Shown in pieces: positions 44,872-54,798 of a DNA stretch of 64,000 bases. The DNA lies in assembly GCA_930980855.1 (NCBI GenBank), contig CAKNIZ010000001.1, positions 151,198 through 215,197 of the forward strand, given 5' to 3'. The stretch's first letter is position 1. The number at the start of each line of letters is the position of its first letter. The notes beneath the pieces are model-generated. The model did not search any database, had not been told where the DNA came from, and saw only the letters and a program-made list of their open reading frames with translations. The stretch comes from an uncultured Clostridium sp. (GTDB lineage Bacteria; Bacillota; Clostridia; TANB77; CAG-508). Made by a program: the position numbers and the translations under genes.

Positions 44872-45774
44872 CTATATTCCACTTAAGTCAAACTTTGGAA
44901 CATACTCTTCTTCATGTTTTCCCAAGTCTTGCATATATCCGTTCTCTATACCTAATATATATAAGTAATTTTCTACTTTTTTATACTCTTTTATATTAAT
45001 TTTTCTATTTATCTTTTCCATTTCTTTTGCCTTATATGCCGGAAAATATTGTGCCATTACACTTACATAAATACCTTCTGGCATATTTTCTTTTATCCAT
45101 TTTAGTATTCTTTTAGTATTTTGGACATAATTAGGAAGTATTAAGTGTCTAATGATTACTCCTTTTTTTATTATTCCATTTTCATCAAACTTGGGATTTC
45201 CGACTTGCCTATACATTTCCTTTATTGCCTCTGTAGCAATTTTAAAATAATTTGGAGCAGATGAGTATTTTATTGCTATTTCATCAGAATAATATTTCAA
45301 ATCTGGCAAATATACATCTATATAACCTTCTAGCATTTTTAGTGCTTCTACATTTTCATATCCATTTGAATTATATATTATTGGAATATTTAAACCTTTT
45401 CTTTTTGCTATTTCTATTGCTTGTATAATCTGAGGAATATACATTGTTGGAGTTACCAAATTAATATTATTTACTTTTCTATTTTGTTGTTCTATAAAAA
45501 TTTCTGCAAGTCTTTGAACTGTAATTTCCTTTCCTTTACCGCTACTGCTTATTTCATGGTTTTGGCAAAATACACATCTTAAATTACAATTACTAAAAAA
45601 TATAGTTCCAGATGATTTTGTATTTTTGCTAATCCCACTAATACAAGGTTCCTCAAAATCATGGCATGACACTAATGCTAACTTCACTTTATCTCCCGCA
45701 TTGCAAAAACCTTTTTCCCCATTTAATCTATTTACTTCACATTTTCTTGGACAAATTTCACATTTTTCTAACAT
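44872..45774 (-). CDS. Radical SAM protein, PflA-like activating enzyme family
   Basis: A 300-residue radical SAM enzyme. CNLRCVFCQN is the CxxxCxxC cluster motif. The N-terminal CEICPRKCEVNR and CNAGD add Cys residues typical of the PflA-like 'YgiQ-neighbour' COG1313 group. The protein would bind a 4Fe-4S cluster and S-adenosylmethionine. Target unknown. The ATG at 45774 is preferred over 45795 because the extended -10 (TGCTATAAT) lies between them; this makes the transcript nearly leaderless. Confidence 0.8.
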   Translation of the reverse strand: MLEKCEICPRKCEVNRLNGEKGFCNAGDKVKLALVSCHDFEEPCISGISKNTKSSGTIFFSNCNLRCVFCQNHEISSSGKGKEITVQRLAEIFIEQQNRKVNNINLVTPTMYIPQIIQAIEIAKRKGLNIPIIYNSNGYENVEALKMLEGYIDVYLPDLKYYSDEIAIKYSSAPNYFKIATEAIKEMYRQVGNPKFDENGIIKKGVIIRHLILPNYVQNTKRILKWIKENMPEGIYVSVMAQYFPAYKAKEMEKINRKINIKEYKKVENYLYILGIENGYMQDLGKHEEEYVPKFDLSGI

Positions 45775-45783
45775 AATAAAAAT

Positions 45784-45792
45784 ATTATAGCA
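45784..45792 (-). promoter_or_regulatory. Extended -10 promoter of the radical SAM gene
   Basis: TGCTATAAT on the minus strand, about 10 bp before the chosen ATG. No good -35 is visible. It implies a very short or absent 5' leader. Confidence 0.45.
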
Positions 45793-45856
45793 CATTTTTA
45801 TAATTTATGATATAATATTTTGTGTGAATTTTTTGCAACTATTTTAAGTATTTTTT

Positions 45857-45994
45857 ATTGTATATTTGAATTCTTGTTCCTTGCGGTCGCTGCTAAAATT
45901 CTTCGAATTTTACAGCTCCAAACGCACTTCGCTTAAAATCCTTTTAAGCTCGTTTGAACGCTCACGCGGAACCGCGAATTTTCAAATATACAAT
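45857..45994. repeat. Palindromic repeat, long form, copy C
   Basis: Ends ATTGTATATTTGAA and TTCAAATATACAAT. The core matches the reverse complement of copy A (CTCCAAACGCACTTCGCT) plus one extra internal hairpin (AAAATTC...GAATTTT). It lies between divergent genes. Confidence 0.75.
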
Positions 45995-46055
45995 AAAAAA
46001 TACTTTATATAGTATGCAAATATAACAAATACATAGCATTATAAAGGAGGAAATT

Positions 46056-46811
46056 ATGCTAAACGAACCTACATTAGATAACGGAATTTTTGAAGATATT
46101 TACAGGACCAGTTTTTCTCAAACTGGAATTCATGATGTACTTACTAATAAGTCTATATTGTCTATATTAGAAAATGTGGCAGGAGCTCATAGTGCTTATG
46201 TTCACTATACTTTCGAGGATTTAGCTAAGGAAAACTTAACTTGGGTACTTTTAAACTGGAAACTTAAAATTATAAAAAGAATTAAAGCTGACAAGAATAT
46301 AAAGGTTCAAACTTGGGGAAATTTCTCAAGTAAAATTTTTGTAATTAGAGATTTTAAAATATTTGATGAAGATGGAACTTTATGTGCTATTGCAACTTCT
46401 AAGTGGTGTTTAGTTGATACAATAAGGGGTAAGATTGCAAAAATGCCTGATAACATAAGTGAAATTTATCATGGATTTTACTATGAGTCAGTTTTTGGAA
46501 TTAATGATGTTCCTAAACTTTCTGAACCAAATTCTACCCCTATAAATGTAGATACTTATAAAATTCGTAGATTTGATTTAGATTTAAATAAACACGTTCA
46601 CAATTTGAATTATTTGAATATTGCTTATGAATTGCTACCAGATGAGGTATATGATGGCGATGAATTAAATAATGTTGAAATCTTATATAAAAGAGAACTA
46701 AAATATGGAGATACTGTAAAGTCTTATCTTTACAAAGAAGATAATTCTTATATTATTGTAATGAAAAGTGAAGATGATTCTATATTGCATGCTATTATCA
46801 AATTGTTTTAG
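46056..46811 (+). CDS. Acyl-ACP thioesterase
   Basis: A 251-residue double hot-dog thioesterase of the FatA/FatB family that releases fatty acids from acyl carrier protein. The N-terminal half (AGAHSAYVHYTFEDL, LTWVLLNWKLKIIKR) and the C-terminal RFDLDLNKHVHNLNYLNIAYE with catalytic-region Asn and His fit the family. A long-spaced GGAGG lies before the ATG. Plus strand, divergent from the radical SAM gene. Confidence 0.87.
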   Translation: MLNEPTLDNGIFEDIYRTSFSQTGIHDVLTNKSILSILENVAGAHSAYVHYTFEDLAKENLTWVLLNWKLKIIKRIKADKNIKVQTWGNFSSKIFVIRDFKIFDEDGTLCAIATSKWCLVDTIRGKIAKMPDNISEIYHGFYYESVFGINDVPKLSEPNSTPINVDTYKIRRFDLDLNKHVHNLNYLNIAYELLPDEVYDGDELNNVEILYKRELKYGDTVKSYLYKEDNSYIIVMKSEDDSILHAIIKLF

Positions 46812-46819
46812 CTCTTAAT

Positions 46820-46848
46820 TTGACTCCTTCCTCCTTTTGTGGTATAAT
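46820..46848 (+). promoter_or_regulatory. Promoter of the 127-residue cassette gene
   Basis: TTGACT, 17 bp, TATAAT on the plus strand. The -35 begins 9 bp after the thioesterase stop. The leader of about 40 nt contains CCAC...GTGG. Confidence 0.85.
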
Positions 46849-46894
46849 GGAGTGTACTAACCACTTTATTGTGGAGTAAGAAAGGATTGATTTG

Positions 46895-47278
46895 ATGGGA
46901 ATGTTTATGAACACCCACGACGTTCAGGCTCACCTGACGTACAAGTTCAAGGACGGTAGTCAAAGTCTCATGATGTTTAGCGCATTGCGGACACCTCGCT
47001 TCAAAATGAGCGTTACACCATTTACACCTCTTTTGGACGAACAGTTTGAGGACGTGTATGATGAGTTGTCATCCTTCATCTTTGAAGACTCAGGAGTCAG
47101 GATTCCCCAATATTCCGACGAGAAAAAGGTATCCTTTTTCTTAAACACCTTTTACGGAAATCTTAAGATTTCGCTTTCACCCAGTGGCCTTCACATTGTT
47201 GGAGAACACTACAACGACAAGAATGAAGCACTTTTCTGGGAAGCCATCAAGATTTTCACCGAACTTGGTAGCGAATAA
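46895..47278 (+). CDS. Unknown protein in a GC-rich single-gene cassette
   Basis: A 127-residue soluble protein starting MGMFMNTHDVQAHLTYKF, not recognised. Its base composition is clearly more GC-rich than all neighbours, with codons such as GAC, CTC and ACC in place of AT-rich ones. It has a strong promoter, AAAGGA 8 bp before the ATG and its own terminator. It looks like a recently acquired autonomous cassette. Confidence 0.65.
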   Translation: MGMFMNTHDVQAHLTYKFKDGSQSLMMFSALRTPRFKMSVTPFTPLLDEQFEDVYDELSSFIFEDSGVRIPQYSDEKKVSFFLNTFYGNLKISLSPSGLHIVGEHYNDKNEALFWEAIKIFTELGSE

Positions 47279-47284
47279 TCCTTA

Positions 47285-47318
47285 TCCCCCACCTGGCAAT
47301 AGCTAGGCGGGGGATTTT
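47285..47318 (+). terminator. Terminator of the 127-residue cassette gene
   Basis: TCCCCC-A-CCT pairs with AGG-C-GGGGGA around a 10-nt loop and runs into TTTT on the plus strand. Confidence 0.8.
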
Positions 47319-47363
47319 ATATTACACGGGAAAATCGAGTTTTTCCTATACGCTAAAAGTATT

Positions 47364-48107
47364 TCATTCTTTTTTAAATTTTTCTAATAATTGTTCTCTA
47401 CATTTTTCTTCAAATGTATCATCTAATTTTTCTAGTTCTATATTTTCTTTATATTTCCTTTGCAAACAGTATGAAATAATATGGTCTGCAATCACAGGAT
47501 TTTTTGAAAGTAATGGTCCATGTAAATATGTAGCTATTACATTTTCTTTCATAAATCCTTCTATACTATCTTCAAATTTATTACCATTTCCATAAACTAC
47601 TTTTCCAAAAGGACTATTTACATTGTATGTTTGTCCACCGTGGTTTTCAAATCCTATTACTTTAGTTTGAATATTTCCTATATTTACATCTATAACTATA
47701 TTTCCAATACATCTTTTCTTTCTATCTGGTTCAGCTTCTGTATAATAACCAAATACTTCTAATCCAGGAATGACATTTCCTTCTACACCTTTATAATATT
47801 TTCCAAATAACTGATATGCTCCACATATTAATAAAAAGAATGTTCCTGAATCTATAGCTTTTCTTATATTATCTTTATACTTTATTAAGTCATCAGATAA
47901 TATTGTTTGTTCATTATCTGCTCCACCACCTGCAAATATTATATCATAGGCAGAAAAGTCTGGCTCTTCATCTTCTATACTATATTTATCTACAATTAGT
48001 GCAATTCCTCTTTTCTCCATTCTATATTTTAGTACTTGAATATTTCCATAATCACCATATAATTCTAACATATCTGGATAAAGATATAATAATTTTAATT
48101 CCTTCAT
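47364..48107 (-). CDS. gatD: Lipid II isoglutaminyl synthase, glutamine amidotransferase subunit
   Basis: A 247-residue CobQ-type class I amidotransferase. The nucleophile Cys lies in FFLLICGAYQLFGKYY near residue 94, and the His in ATYLHGPLLSKNP near 193. With MurT it amidates the D-Glu of the peptidoglycan stem. It overlaps murT by 4 bp. Confidence 0.93.
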   Translation of the reverse strand: MKELKLLYLYPDMLELYGDYGNIQVLKYRMEKRGIALIVDKYSIEDEEPDFSAYDIIFAGGGADNEQTILSDDLIKYKDNIRKAIDSGTFFLLICGAYQLFGKYYKGVEGNVIPGLEVFGYYTEAEPDRKKRCIGNIVIDVNIGNIQTKVIGFENHGGQTYNVNSPFGKVVYGNGNKFEDSIEGFMKENVIATYLHGPLLSKNPVIADHIISYCLQRKYKENIELEKLDDTFEEKCREQLLEKFKKE

Positions 48108-49438
48108 TTATTACCTTCCTTTGCATTAAATTCTTGTAATTCACGTCTAGTAGGCTGAAGTGCTGTGTAATTAGCAATCACATATTTTTTTATATTTGTT
48201 TTGTACAATGCCTCTATTGCATCTTTTAAATCTGGATATGCTTCTATTTTATTCTCATCTATTCCACTTGTTTTTATTCTTATTGCAATATCATAGGCTC
48301 TTTTTCCTGAAGTTACAATTCTTTTTACATTATTAAGTTCAAAATTTATATCCCATATCCAAGAAACATCTAATCCATCTGCTGGATTATCATTAAGAAC
48401 AAATAGAAGTTCTTTTTCCTCGTTATCTTCATTAAGCATTCTAAGTGTTACATTAGCCCCAGTTGGGTTTTTAGCTAAATTAATTAAAGTATCTACTCCT
48501 TTTATTTTTATATTTTCACTTCTACCATTGTTAAGTTCAAATGTTTTTAATGCTTGTTTAGGATTTATATTATATAATTTTGAAACAGCTATTACTGCTG
48601 CAAAATTGTATATTGTGTAGATATTATTAGCTTTTGTTTCATATGTGATATCATTTTCCTTAAAAGTTCTATTTTCTAAATCAATGTCTGTTATTTCAGC
48701 AAATATTTTTTCTTTTCCATATCCACACTTAGGACATTTAAATTTTCCAATATGAGAATACTGATAATATTCATATTCTAGTCTTGTTTTATCAAATGGG
48801 CAGAATTTTCCTTCTCCCGCTTCCTTTTGCTCATTACTTGCATATTTATACTTTTGAACACTAAAATAATATACATTTTCATTTTCTTTATTGGCTTTTC
48901 CAAGTCTTACTACATTTGGGTCATCACCATTTAATACTAAATTTCCTTTATATGTTTTTAAGAATTCATTTATTTTTAAAATTAATGTTTCTACTTCTCC
49001 ATTTCTGTCTAGTTGGTCTCTAAAGAAATTTAATATTACTAATGTATTTAATGGTATTTTCTTAAATACTATTGGCACATAACTTTCATCTACTTCTAAA
49101 GTTATATAATCTGCCTTAACTTTTCCTGTTATTGTGCAATTTTTTATTAAAGTGGTAATAATACCTGTTTCCATATTATTGCCTTCTTTATTGCTTACAA
49201 CTTTTTTTCCATTTTGCTCTAACACATATCTAATACAATTATTTGTTGTAGTTTTGCCATTTGTAGCAGTCACGGCAATTACTGGACAATTTATTTTTAA
49301 ATATTCTAATATATTAGGACTTAACTTTTTTACTATTCTTCCTAACATATTTCCATTATCTTTTTTTAGTATTCTGCACAATACTTTTGCTACTTGATTT
49401 AAAACTTTCGCTATTATAATTACAATTGAATTATACAT
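48104..49438 (-). CDS. murT: Lipid II isoglutaminyl synthase, Mur-ligase subunit
   Basis: A 444-residue Mur-ligase-fold protein. The P-loop AVTATNGKTTTNN is near residue 57. The family's zinc-ribbon insertion is present (CPFDKTRLEYEY...CPKCGYG near 205 to 240). It activates the D-Glu carboxylate for GatD. Overlaps gatD, and is 4 bp downstream of hisS. Confidence 0.93.
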   Translation of the reverse strand: MYNSIVIIIAKVLNQVAKVLCRILKKDNGNMLGRIVKKLSPNILEYLKINCPVIAVTATNGKTTTNNCIRYVLEQNGKKVVSNKEGNNMETGIITTLIKNCTITGKVKADYITLEVDESYVPIVFKKIPLNTLVILNFFRDQLDRNGEVETLILKINEFLKTYKGNLVLNGDDPNVVRLGKANKENENVYYFSVQKYKYASNEQKEAGEGKFCPFDKTRLEYEYYQYSHIGKFKCPKCGYGKEKIFAEITDIDLENRTFKENDITYETKANNIYTIYNFAAVIAVSKLYNINPKQALKTFELNNGRSENIKIKGVDTLINLAKNPTGANVTLRMLNEDNEEKELLFVLNDNPADGLDVSWIWDINFELNNVKRIVTSGKRAYDIAIRIKTSGIDENKIEAYPDLKDAIEALYKTNIKKYVIANYTALQPTRRELQEFNAKEGNK

Positions 49439-49442
49439 TGAT

Positions 49443-50696
49443 TTATCCTTTCAAAATAGAAGTTATCGTATTAATATCTTCAAGATTTACTTCCTTTTCT
49501 TCTCCTGTTTTCATATTTTTCATCATGGCTTTTTTATTCTCTATTTCATTATCTCCAATTGTTAAAACAAATTTTGCTTGTTTTTTATCTGCATATTTGA
49601 ATTGAGCTTTTATACTTCTTTCCATAATGTCTTTTTCTGCAAATATTCCAATATCTCTTAAATTTCTAACTAATTTCGTTGCATAACTATTTGCATTCTC
49701 TCCAATATATGCAATAAATATATCCATGTTTTTTTGTAACTTTAAATCCTTATTATTTTCTTTGAAAATTTCAATTAGTCTTTCCATTCCAGATGCAAAG
49801 CCTATTGCAGGGGTTTTTGCTCCACCTAATTCTTCTATTAAGCCATCATATCTTCCACCACCTAAAACGGTTAATCCATCTATTTTTGAAACAAATTCAA
49901 AAACTGTTTTAGTATAATAGTCTAGCCCTCTTACTATATTGGCATCTATTTTATATGGAATTTCTAGTTCATTTAGCATTCTTTTTACATTTTCAAAATG
50001 TGTTTTACATTCATCACACAAATAATCCAATATTACTGGTGCATTTTTATTTAATTCTTTGCACTTTTCTTCTTTACAATCCAATATTCTCATAGGATTT
50101 TTTTCAAATCTGGATTTACATGTATCACAATATTTATCTAAATTTGGTTTTATATATTCTTTTAAAGCTTTTACGTAGTTTTTTCTACACTCCATGCAAC
50201 CTATACTATTTATATTTAACTCAATATCTTTTATATTTAATCTTTCAAATAATCTAAAGCACATTTCAATTGTTTCTACATCTGCCATATATGAGCCAGA
50301 GCCTAAAAGTTCAACTCCTAATTGATTAAATTCCCTTTGTCTTCCTTTTTGAACATTCTCATATCTATACATTGGCATTCTATACCAAAATTTCATTGGT
50401 GATGGCATACTTGAAAGTCCATTTTCTATATATGCTCTTACCACTCCCGCAGTTCCTTCTGGTCTTAAGGCAATTTTTCTTCCGCCCTTATCTTCAAAAG
50501 CATACATTTCTTTTTGAACAACATCTGTCTCTTCTCCTACACCTCTTTGAAATAGTTCTAAACTCTCTATTACAGGTACTCTTATTTCATTATATCCATA
50601 ATTTTCAAATATATCTTTCGCTACTTTTTCAATATACTGCCAAATTTCTATTTCATTTGGCAATATATCTCTTGTACCTTTTAATTTTTGTATCAT
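49443..50696 (-). CDS. hisS: Histidyl-tRNA synthetase
   Basis: A 417-residue class II synthetase. KLKGTRDILPNEIEIWQ starts it, motif 2 lies in YRYENVQKGRQREFNQLGVE, and the His-A motif is GLDYYTKTVFEF, with GFASGMERLI as motif 3. The usual Cys-rich insertion is present near residues 175 to 220. The ATG at 50696 has AAAGGAG before it. Confidence 0.96.
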   Translation of the reverse strand: MIQKLKGTRDILPNEIEIWQYIEKVAKDIFENYGYNEIRVPVIESLELFQRGVGEETDVVQKEMYAFEDKGGRKIALRPEGTAGVVRAYIENGLSSMPSPMKFWYRMPMYRYENVQKGRQREFNQLGVELLGSGSYMADVETIEMCFRLFERLNIKDIELNINSIGCMECRKNYVKALKEYIKPNLDKYCDTCKSRFEKNPMRILDCKEEKCKELNKNAPVILDYLCDECKTHFENVKRMLNELEIPYKIDANIVRGLDYYTKTVFEFVSKIDGLTVLGGGRYDGLIEELGGAKTPAIGFASGMERLIEIFKENNKDLKLQKNMDIFIAYIGENANSYATKLVRNLRDIGIFAEKDIMERSIKAQFKYADKKQAKFVLTIGDNEIENKKAMMKNMKTGEEKEVNLEDINTITSILKG

Positions 50697-50746
50697 ATTT
50701 TCTCTCCTTTCGATTATATAGTGTAATAAATCCAAAAGTGTAATAT

Positions 50747-52939
50747 TTATTTATTACGCTTTACATCATATACACTGTCTATTTTTCCAAGCTCTCTTTG
50801 CGCCTTTATTAAATCGTTTACATCTTTTACTTCTAAAGTTAATTCAACTATCGCAATTTTTTCTTTACTTGCTTTTGCTGAAACAGCAATTAATTTTGCA
50901 TCAGTATTACCTATAACTCTAATAACATCTGCAAGTAAACCTTCTCTATCATTTGCAAAAATTGTAATTTCTACATTGTATGAACTTGATTTTTGTTCAT
51001 CCCAATAAACATCAATAATTCTTCCTTCATCTTGAAGTAAATCTTTTACATTTTTACAATCTTTTCTATGTATTGTAACGCCTCTACCTCTAGTGATATA
51101 TCCTATTATTTCATCTCCTGGAACGGGATTACAACATTTAGATATTCTTACTAGGCAATTATCTATTCCTTTTACTATAATTCCTGTTTTTGAATGTTTT
51201 ATTTTTGGTGCAGTTTGTAATTCTTCTATTTTCTTTTCAACATTTTCTTCATTATGGTATTTTCTATACTCTTCTAATGTTCTTGCAATTATTTTATTAG
51301 CAGTAATTGACCCAAATCCAACTGCTGCATACATATCATCCAAAGATTTAAATGCATATCTTTGAAGAGCTTGAGAATAGTACTTCTGAATAAAAAGCTC
51401 TTCTTCTGTCATTCCGATTCTTTTTATTTCTTTTTCAATTAATTCTTTTCCTCTTGAAATATTTTGTTGTTTTTCATTTTTCTTAAACCATTGCTGAATT
51501 TTTGTTTTTGCTGAAGTACTTTGTACAAATTTTAGCCAGTCCCTACTTGGACCTTTGCTATTATCATTTGTAATTATTTCTACAATATCTCCGCTTTTCA
51601 GTTTTGTGATAATTGGCATCATTTTACTGTTTATTTTACATCCAACCATTTTGTTTCCAACTTCTGCATGTATCATATATGCAAAGTCTATTGGAGTACT
51701 TCCTTTTGGTAATGTTTTTATTTCACCTTTTGGTGTAAACACATATACCTCATCTTCAAATAATTCTGTTTTAAGTGTTTTTAGGAATTCTTGAGGGTCT
51801 TGCATATCTTTTTGCCACTCCAAGCTTTCTCTAAGCCATGCAAGTTTATCTTCTGTAACTACAACATTTGCTTTTTTGCCTTTTAAAAAGCTGGATTCTT
51901 TATATGCCCAATGTGCTGCTATACCAAATTCCGCAACTCTATGCATATTATATGTTCTTATTTGTACTTCAAATGGAGTTCCATTTGGTCCAATTAATGT
52001 TGTATGTAATGATTGGTACATATTAGGTTTTGGTACTGAAATATAATCCTTAAATCTTCCCGGCATAGGTGTATATAATTCATGCACAACTCCTAATGCA
52101 GCATAGCAATCTTTAACTGAATTTACTAAAATTCTTAATGCAAAAAGGTCATATATTTGGTCAAGAGTTTTATTATCTCTTTGCATTTTTCTATAGATTG
52201 AATATAGGTGCTTTGCTCTTCCTGTTATTTCCCCTTCTATTCTTTCTTTTTTTAAATTTAGTTTTATTTCATCTTTTATTTCATCTATGAATTTTAATCT
52301 TTCTTCTCTTTTCTTATCTATTCCTTCTACTAATTCTCTAAACTCTTCTGGGTAAAGATATTTAAAAGCTAAATCTTCTAACTCCCATTTTAAAGAGTAC
52401 ACACCTAATCTGTTTGCAAGCGGTGCATAAAGTTCCATAGTTTCTTTTGCATTAGCAATTTGTCTATCTCTTGATAAAAACTTTAGTGTTCGCATATTAT
52501 GAAGTCTATCTGCTAATTTTATTAGTATTACTCTTATATCTTTTCCCATTGCAAGAAACATTTTTCTATAATTTTCTACTTGCTCTTCTTCTGCACTTAC
52601 ATAATTAATTTTTCCAAGCTTCGTAACCCCATTTACCATATCTGCAATTTCTGGGCTAAATTCTTTCGATATATCTTGAATTGTAACGTCTGTATCTTCT
52701 GCCAAATCATGCATTAACGCTGCACAAATTGTTGCATCATCTAGACCTAGTGTAGATAATATATATGCCACTTGTAATGGATGAATTATATATGGTTCCC
52801 CTGACTTACGTTTTTGATCTCCATGATGAGAAACAGCATAATTAAACGCTTTTGTAACAAGCTTTGTATCTGTTTTTCTATTATGCTTCTTCATTTCTGT
52901 TATAATATCTTTTATCGTCATTTCTTTTATTTCTGACAT
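50747..52939 (-). CDS. rel: Bifunctional (p)ppGpp synthetase/hydrolase Rel
   Basis: A 730-residue long RelA/SpoT homologue of the stringent response. It has an HD hydrolase domain (HGDQKRKSGEPYIIHPLQ and ALMHDLAEDTD), a synthetase domain near residues 230 to 350, a TGS domain (VYVFTPKGEIKTLPKGSTPIDFAY), a conserved-Cys region (RISKCCNPVPGDEIIGYITRGRG) and a C-terminal ACT domain. Normal length. In an operon with recJ and hisS. Confidence 0.96.
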   Translation of the reverse strand: MSEIKEMTIKDIITEMKKHNRKTDTKLVTKAFNYAVSHHGDQKRKSGEPYIIHPLQVAYILSTLGLDDATICAALMHDLAEDTDVTIQDISKEFSPEIADMVNGVTKLGKINYVSAEEEQVENYRKMFLAMGKDIRVILIKLADRLHNMRTLKFLSRDRQIANAKETMELYAPLANRLGVYSLKWELEDLAFKYLYPEEFRELVEGIDKKREERLKFIDEIKDEIKLNLKKERIEGEITGRAKHLYSIYRKMQRDNKTLDQIYDLFALRILVNSVKDCYAALGVVHELYTPMPGRFKDYISVPKPNMYQSLHTTLIGPNGTPFEVQIRTYNMHRVAEFGIAAHWAYKESSFLKGKKANVVVTEDKLAWLRESLEWQKDMQDPQEFLKTLKTELFEDEVYVFTPKGEIKTLPKGSTPIDFAYMIHAEVGNKMVGCKINSKMMPIITKLKSGDIVEIITNDNSKGPSRDWLKFVQSTSAKTKIQQWFKKNEKQQNISRGKELIEKEIKRIGMTEEELFIQKYYSQALQRYAFKSLDDMYAAVGFGSITANKIIARTLEEYRKYHNEENVEKKIEELQTAPKIKHSKTGIIVKGIDNCLVRISKCCNPVPGDEIIGYITRGRGVTIHRKDCKNVKDLLQDEGRIIDVYWDEQKSSSYNVEITIFANDREGLLADVIRVIGNTDAKLIAVSAKASKEKIAIVELTLEVKDVNDLIKAQRELGKIDSVYDVKRNK

Positions 52940-52969
52940 ATATATCCCCTCCTATTTTTTATATCTATA

Positions 52970-54655
52970 TCATATACTGCTCCTTATATCTTTTAAAGTT
53001 ATTTGTATATTTTCTATATTTCTAAATTGATTAATTCCAATATTTCCAACAATATCTACTCTATCTCCAATTTGATAAATTGATGTTAAATTTCCCATAT
53101 TGAAGCCAATTGCATCTACTAAAATATTCCCATCTGCTAATAATAATTTTAGATGCTTTCCATCTGATAATGCTCTTATTGAATCTATTTTAAGATTTTT
53201 ATATAGTACAACAGGTAATGTATTGCCTTCTCCAAATGGCTCTAACAACTCTATTTTTTTAATTTCATCTATATTCATGTCTTTTGAAGTAATTACAGTA
53301 TCTATCAATAATTCTGGAGCCAACTCTTCGATATTCTTCTCTTTTGCATATTCTTCAATTTTTTCCTTAAATTTAGAAAAGTTTTCTTTTTTTAAACTAA
53401 GGCCTATTGCCATGCTATGGCCCCCAGAAGCTGTTAAATATTCCTTGCAATTATATACTGCTTCATGTAAATCAAATCCTGGTATACTTCTTCCTGAACC
53501 TTTTCCATCTTCTCCTTCAAAACAGACTAAAATACTTGGTTTATATGTTAAATCCGTAATTTTCGATGCTACGATTCCTATAACTCCATGATGCCAGTTT
53601 TCTTTTCCTATAACAACACATGGGTCCTTCTCATTTTTGATAGCTATCTCTAAGGCTTCATTATATATATTCTTCTCTATTTCTTGCCTTTGCCTATTAT
53701 AGTCTTCTAAATTTTGTGCTAACTTCCTTGCTTCGATTGGATCATCTGTTAAAAAAAGATTCAAAGCGTCTTCCTGATGTCCCATTCTACCAGATGCATT
53801 TATTCTTGGAGATATTCCAAAAGAAATAGCTGTTGAATCTATTTTCCTTATTCCTGCCATTTCAATCAATGTTCTAAGTCCTATATTTCTAGTAACTTGG
53901 GTTAGTTTAAGCCCTAATTTAGCTATAACTCTATTTTCATCCATTAAAGTTACTATATCTGAAATAGTTCCAACACAAGCAATATCTATATATTTTAACC
54001 ATTCATTTTCTGGTAAATTGAGTTTTATACTTATTGCTTGAATCAGTTTAAAAGCCACTCCACAACCTGCAAGTTGTGTAAATGGATATTTGCTGTCCTT
54101 TCTTTTTGCATCAATTACCGCTATAGTATCAGGTATTTCCTCTGGTACTTCATGATGGTCAGTAACAATCACATCTATTCCTAAACTCTTTGCAAGTTCA
54201 ACCTCATTTTTCGCCGTAATTCCGCAATCTACTGTTATCATCAAATTATATCCTTCACTTGCTATTTCTCTAATAGCATCCTCATTTAGTCCATATCCTT
54301 CATCTAATCGATTCGGAATATATGTACCAACATTAATTCCTCTATCCTGCATAAATCTTTTAATAATTGTTGTGCTTGTTATACCATCAGCATCATAATC
54401 ACCATATACAACTATTTTTTCTTCATCTTGCATTGCTTTTAAGATTCTCTCTATAGCCTTGTCCATATCAGGTAAAAGGAATGGGTCATGAAAATTCTTT
54501 CTAGTAGGATTTAAAAAAATAGTTATCTCTTCATCATTCAAATCATATTCTGCTAATTTCTGTGCTACTAAATTACTTACATTGTATTTATTTTTTATTT
54601 CTTCTATTCTTTTAAAATCATTTTCTTTAATTCTCCATTTCTTATTCATACTCAT
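52970..54655 (-). CDS. recJ: Single-stranded-DNA exonuclease RecJ
   Basis: A 561-residue 5'-3' exonuclease of recombination and mismatch repair. DHH phosphoesterase motifs are clear: VVYGDYDADGITST near residue 85, VDCGITA and VTDHHEVPEE, with DHHA1 later (GSGRSIPGFDLHEA). The start is ATG at 54655; an alternative ATG at 54649 is equally possible as no close ribosome binding site is seen. Confidence 0.95.
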   Translation of the reverse strand: MSMNKKWRIKENDFKRIEEIKNKYNVSNLVAQKLAEYDLNDEEITIFLNPTRKNFHDPFLLPDMDKAIERILKAMQDEEKIVVYGDYDADGITSTTIIKRFMQDRGINVGTYIPNRLDEGYGLNEDAIREIASEGYNLMITVDCGITAKNEVELAKSLGIDVIVTDHHEVPEEIPDTIAVIDAKRKDSKYPFTQLAGCGVAFKLIQAISIKLNLPENEWLKYIDIACVGTISDIVTLMDENRVIAKLGLKLTQVTRNIGLRTLIEMAGIRKIDSTAISFGISPRINASGRMGHQEDALNLFLTDDPIEARKLAQNLEDYNRQRQEIEKNIYNEALEIAIKNEKDPCVVIGKENWHHGVIGIVASKITDLTYKPSILVCFEGEDGKGSGRSIPGFDLHEAVYNCKEYLTASGGHSMAIGLSLKKENFSKFKEKIEEYAKEKNIEELAPELLIDTVITSKDMNIDEIKKIELLEPFGEGNTLPVVLYKNLKIDSIRALSDGKHLKLLLADGNILVDAIGFNMGNLTSIYQIGDRVDIVGNIGINQFRNIENIQITLKDIRSSI

Positions 54656-54735
54656 ACTTTATTATACACTTCTCCTAATTTTACTTTGTACTATTTTATC
54701 TCATTTTAATAGTTTTTTCAATAGTTTTGTTTCAA

Positions 54736-54791
54736 CCAAAGGGTACGCCCCTTTTTGTCGATGTTCAATCAAAAAGAGGCGTACCCTTTGG
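54736..54791. terminator. Large palindrome after recO
   Basis: CCAAAGGGTACGCC-CTTTTTG pairs with CAAAAAG-GGCGTACCCTTTGG around a 12-nt loop, about 21 bp of stem. It lies directly downstream of recO. The T-run after it is weak, so it may be a REP-like palindrome serving as a terminator. Confidence 0.55.
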
Positions 54792-54798
54792 TCTCCTT

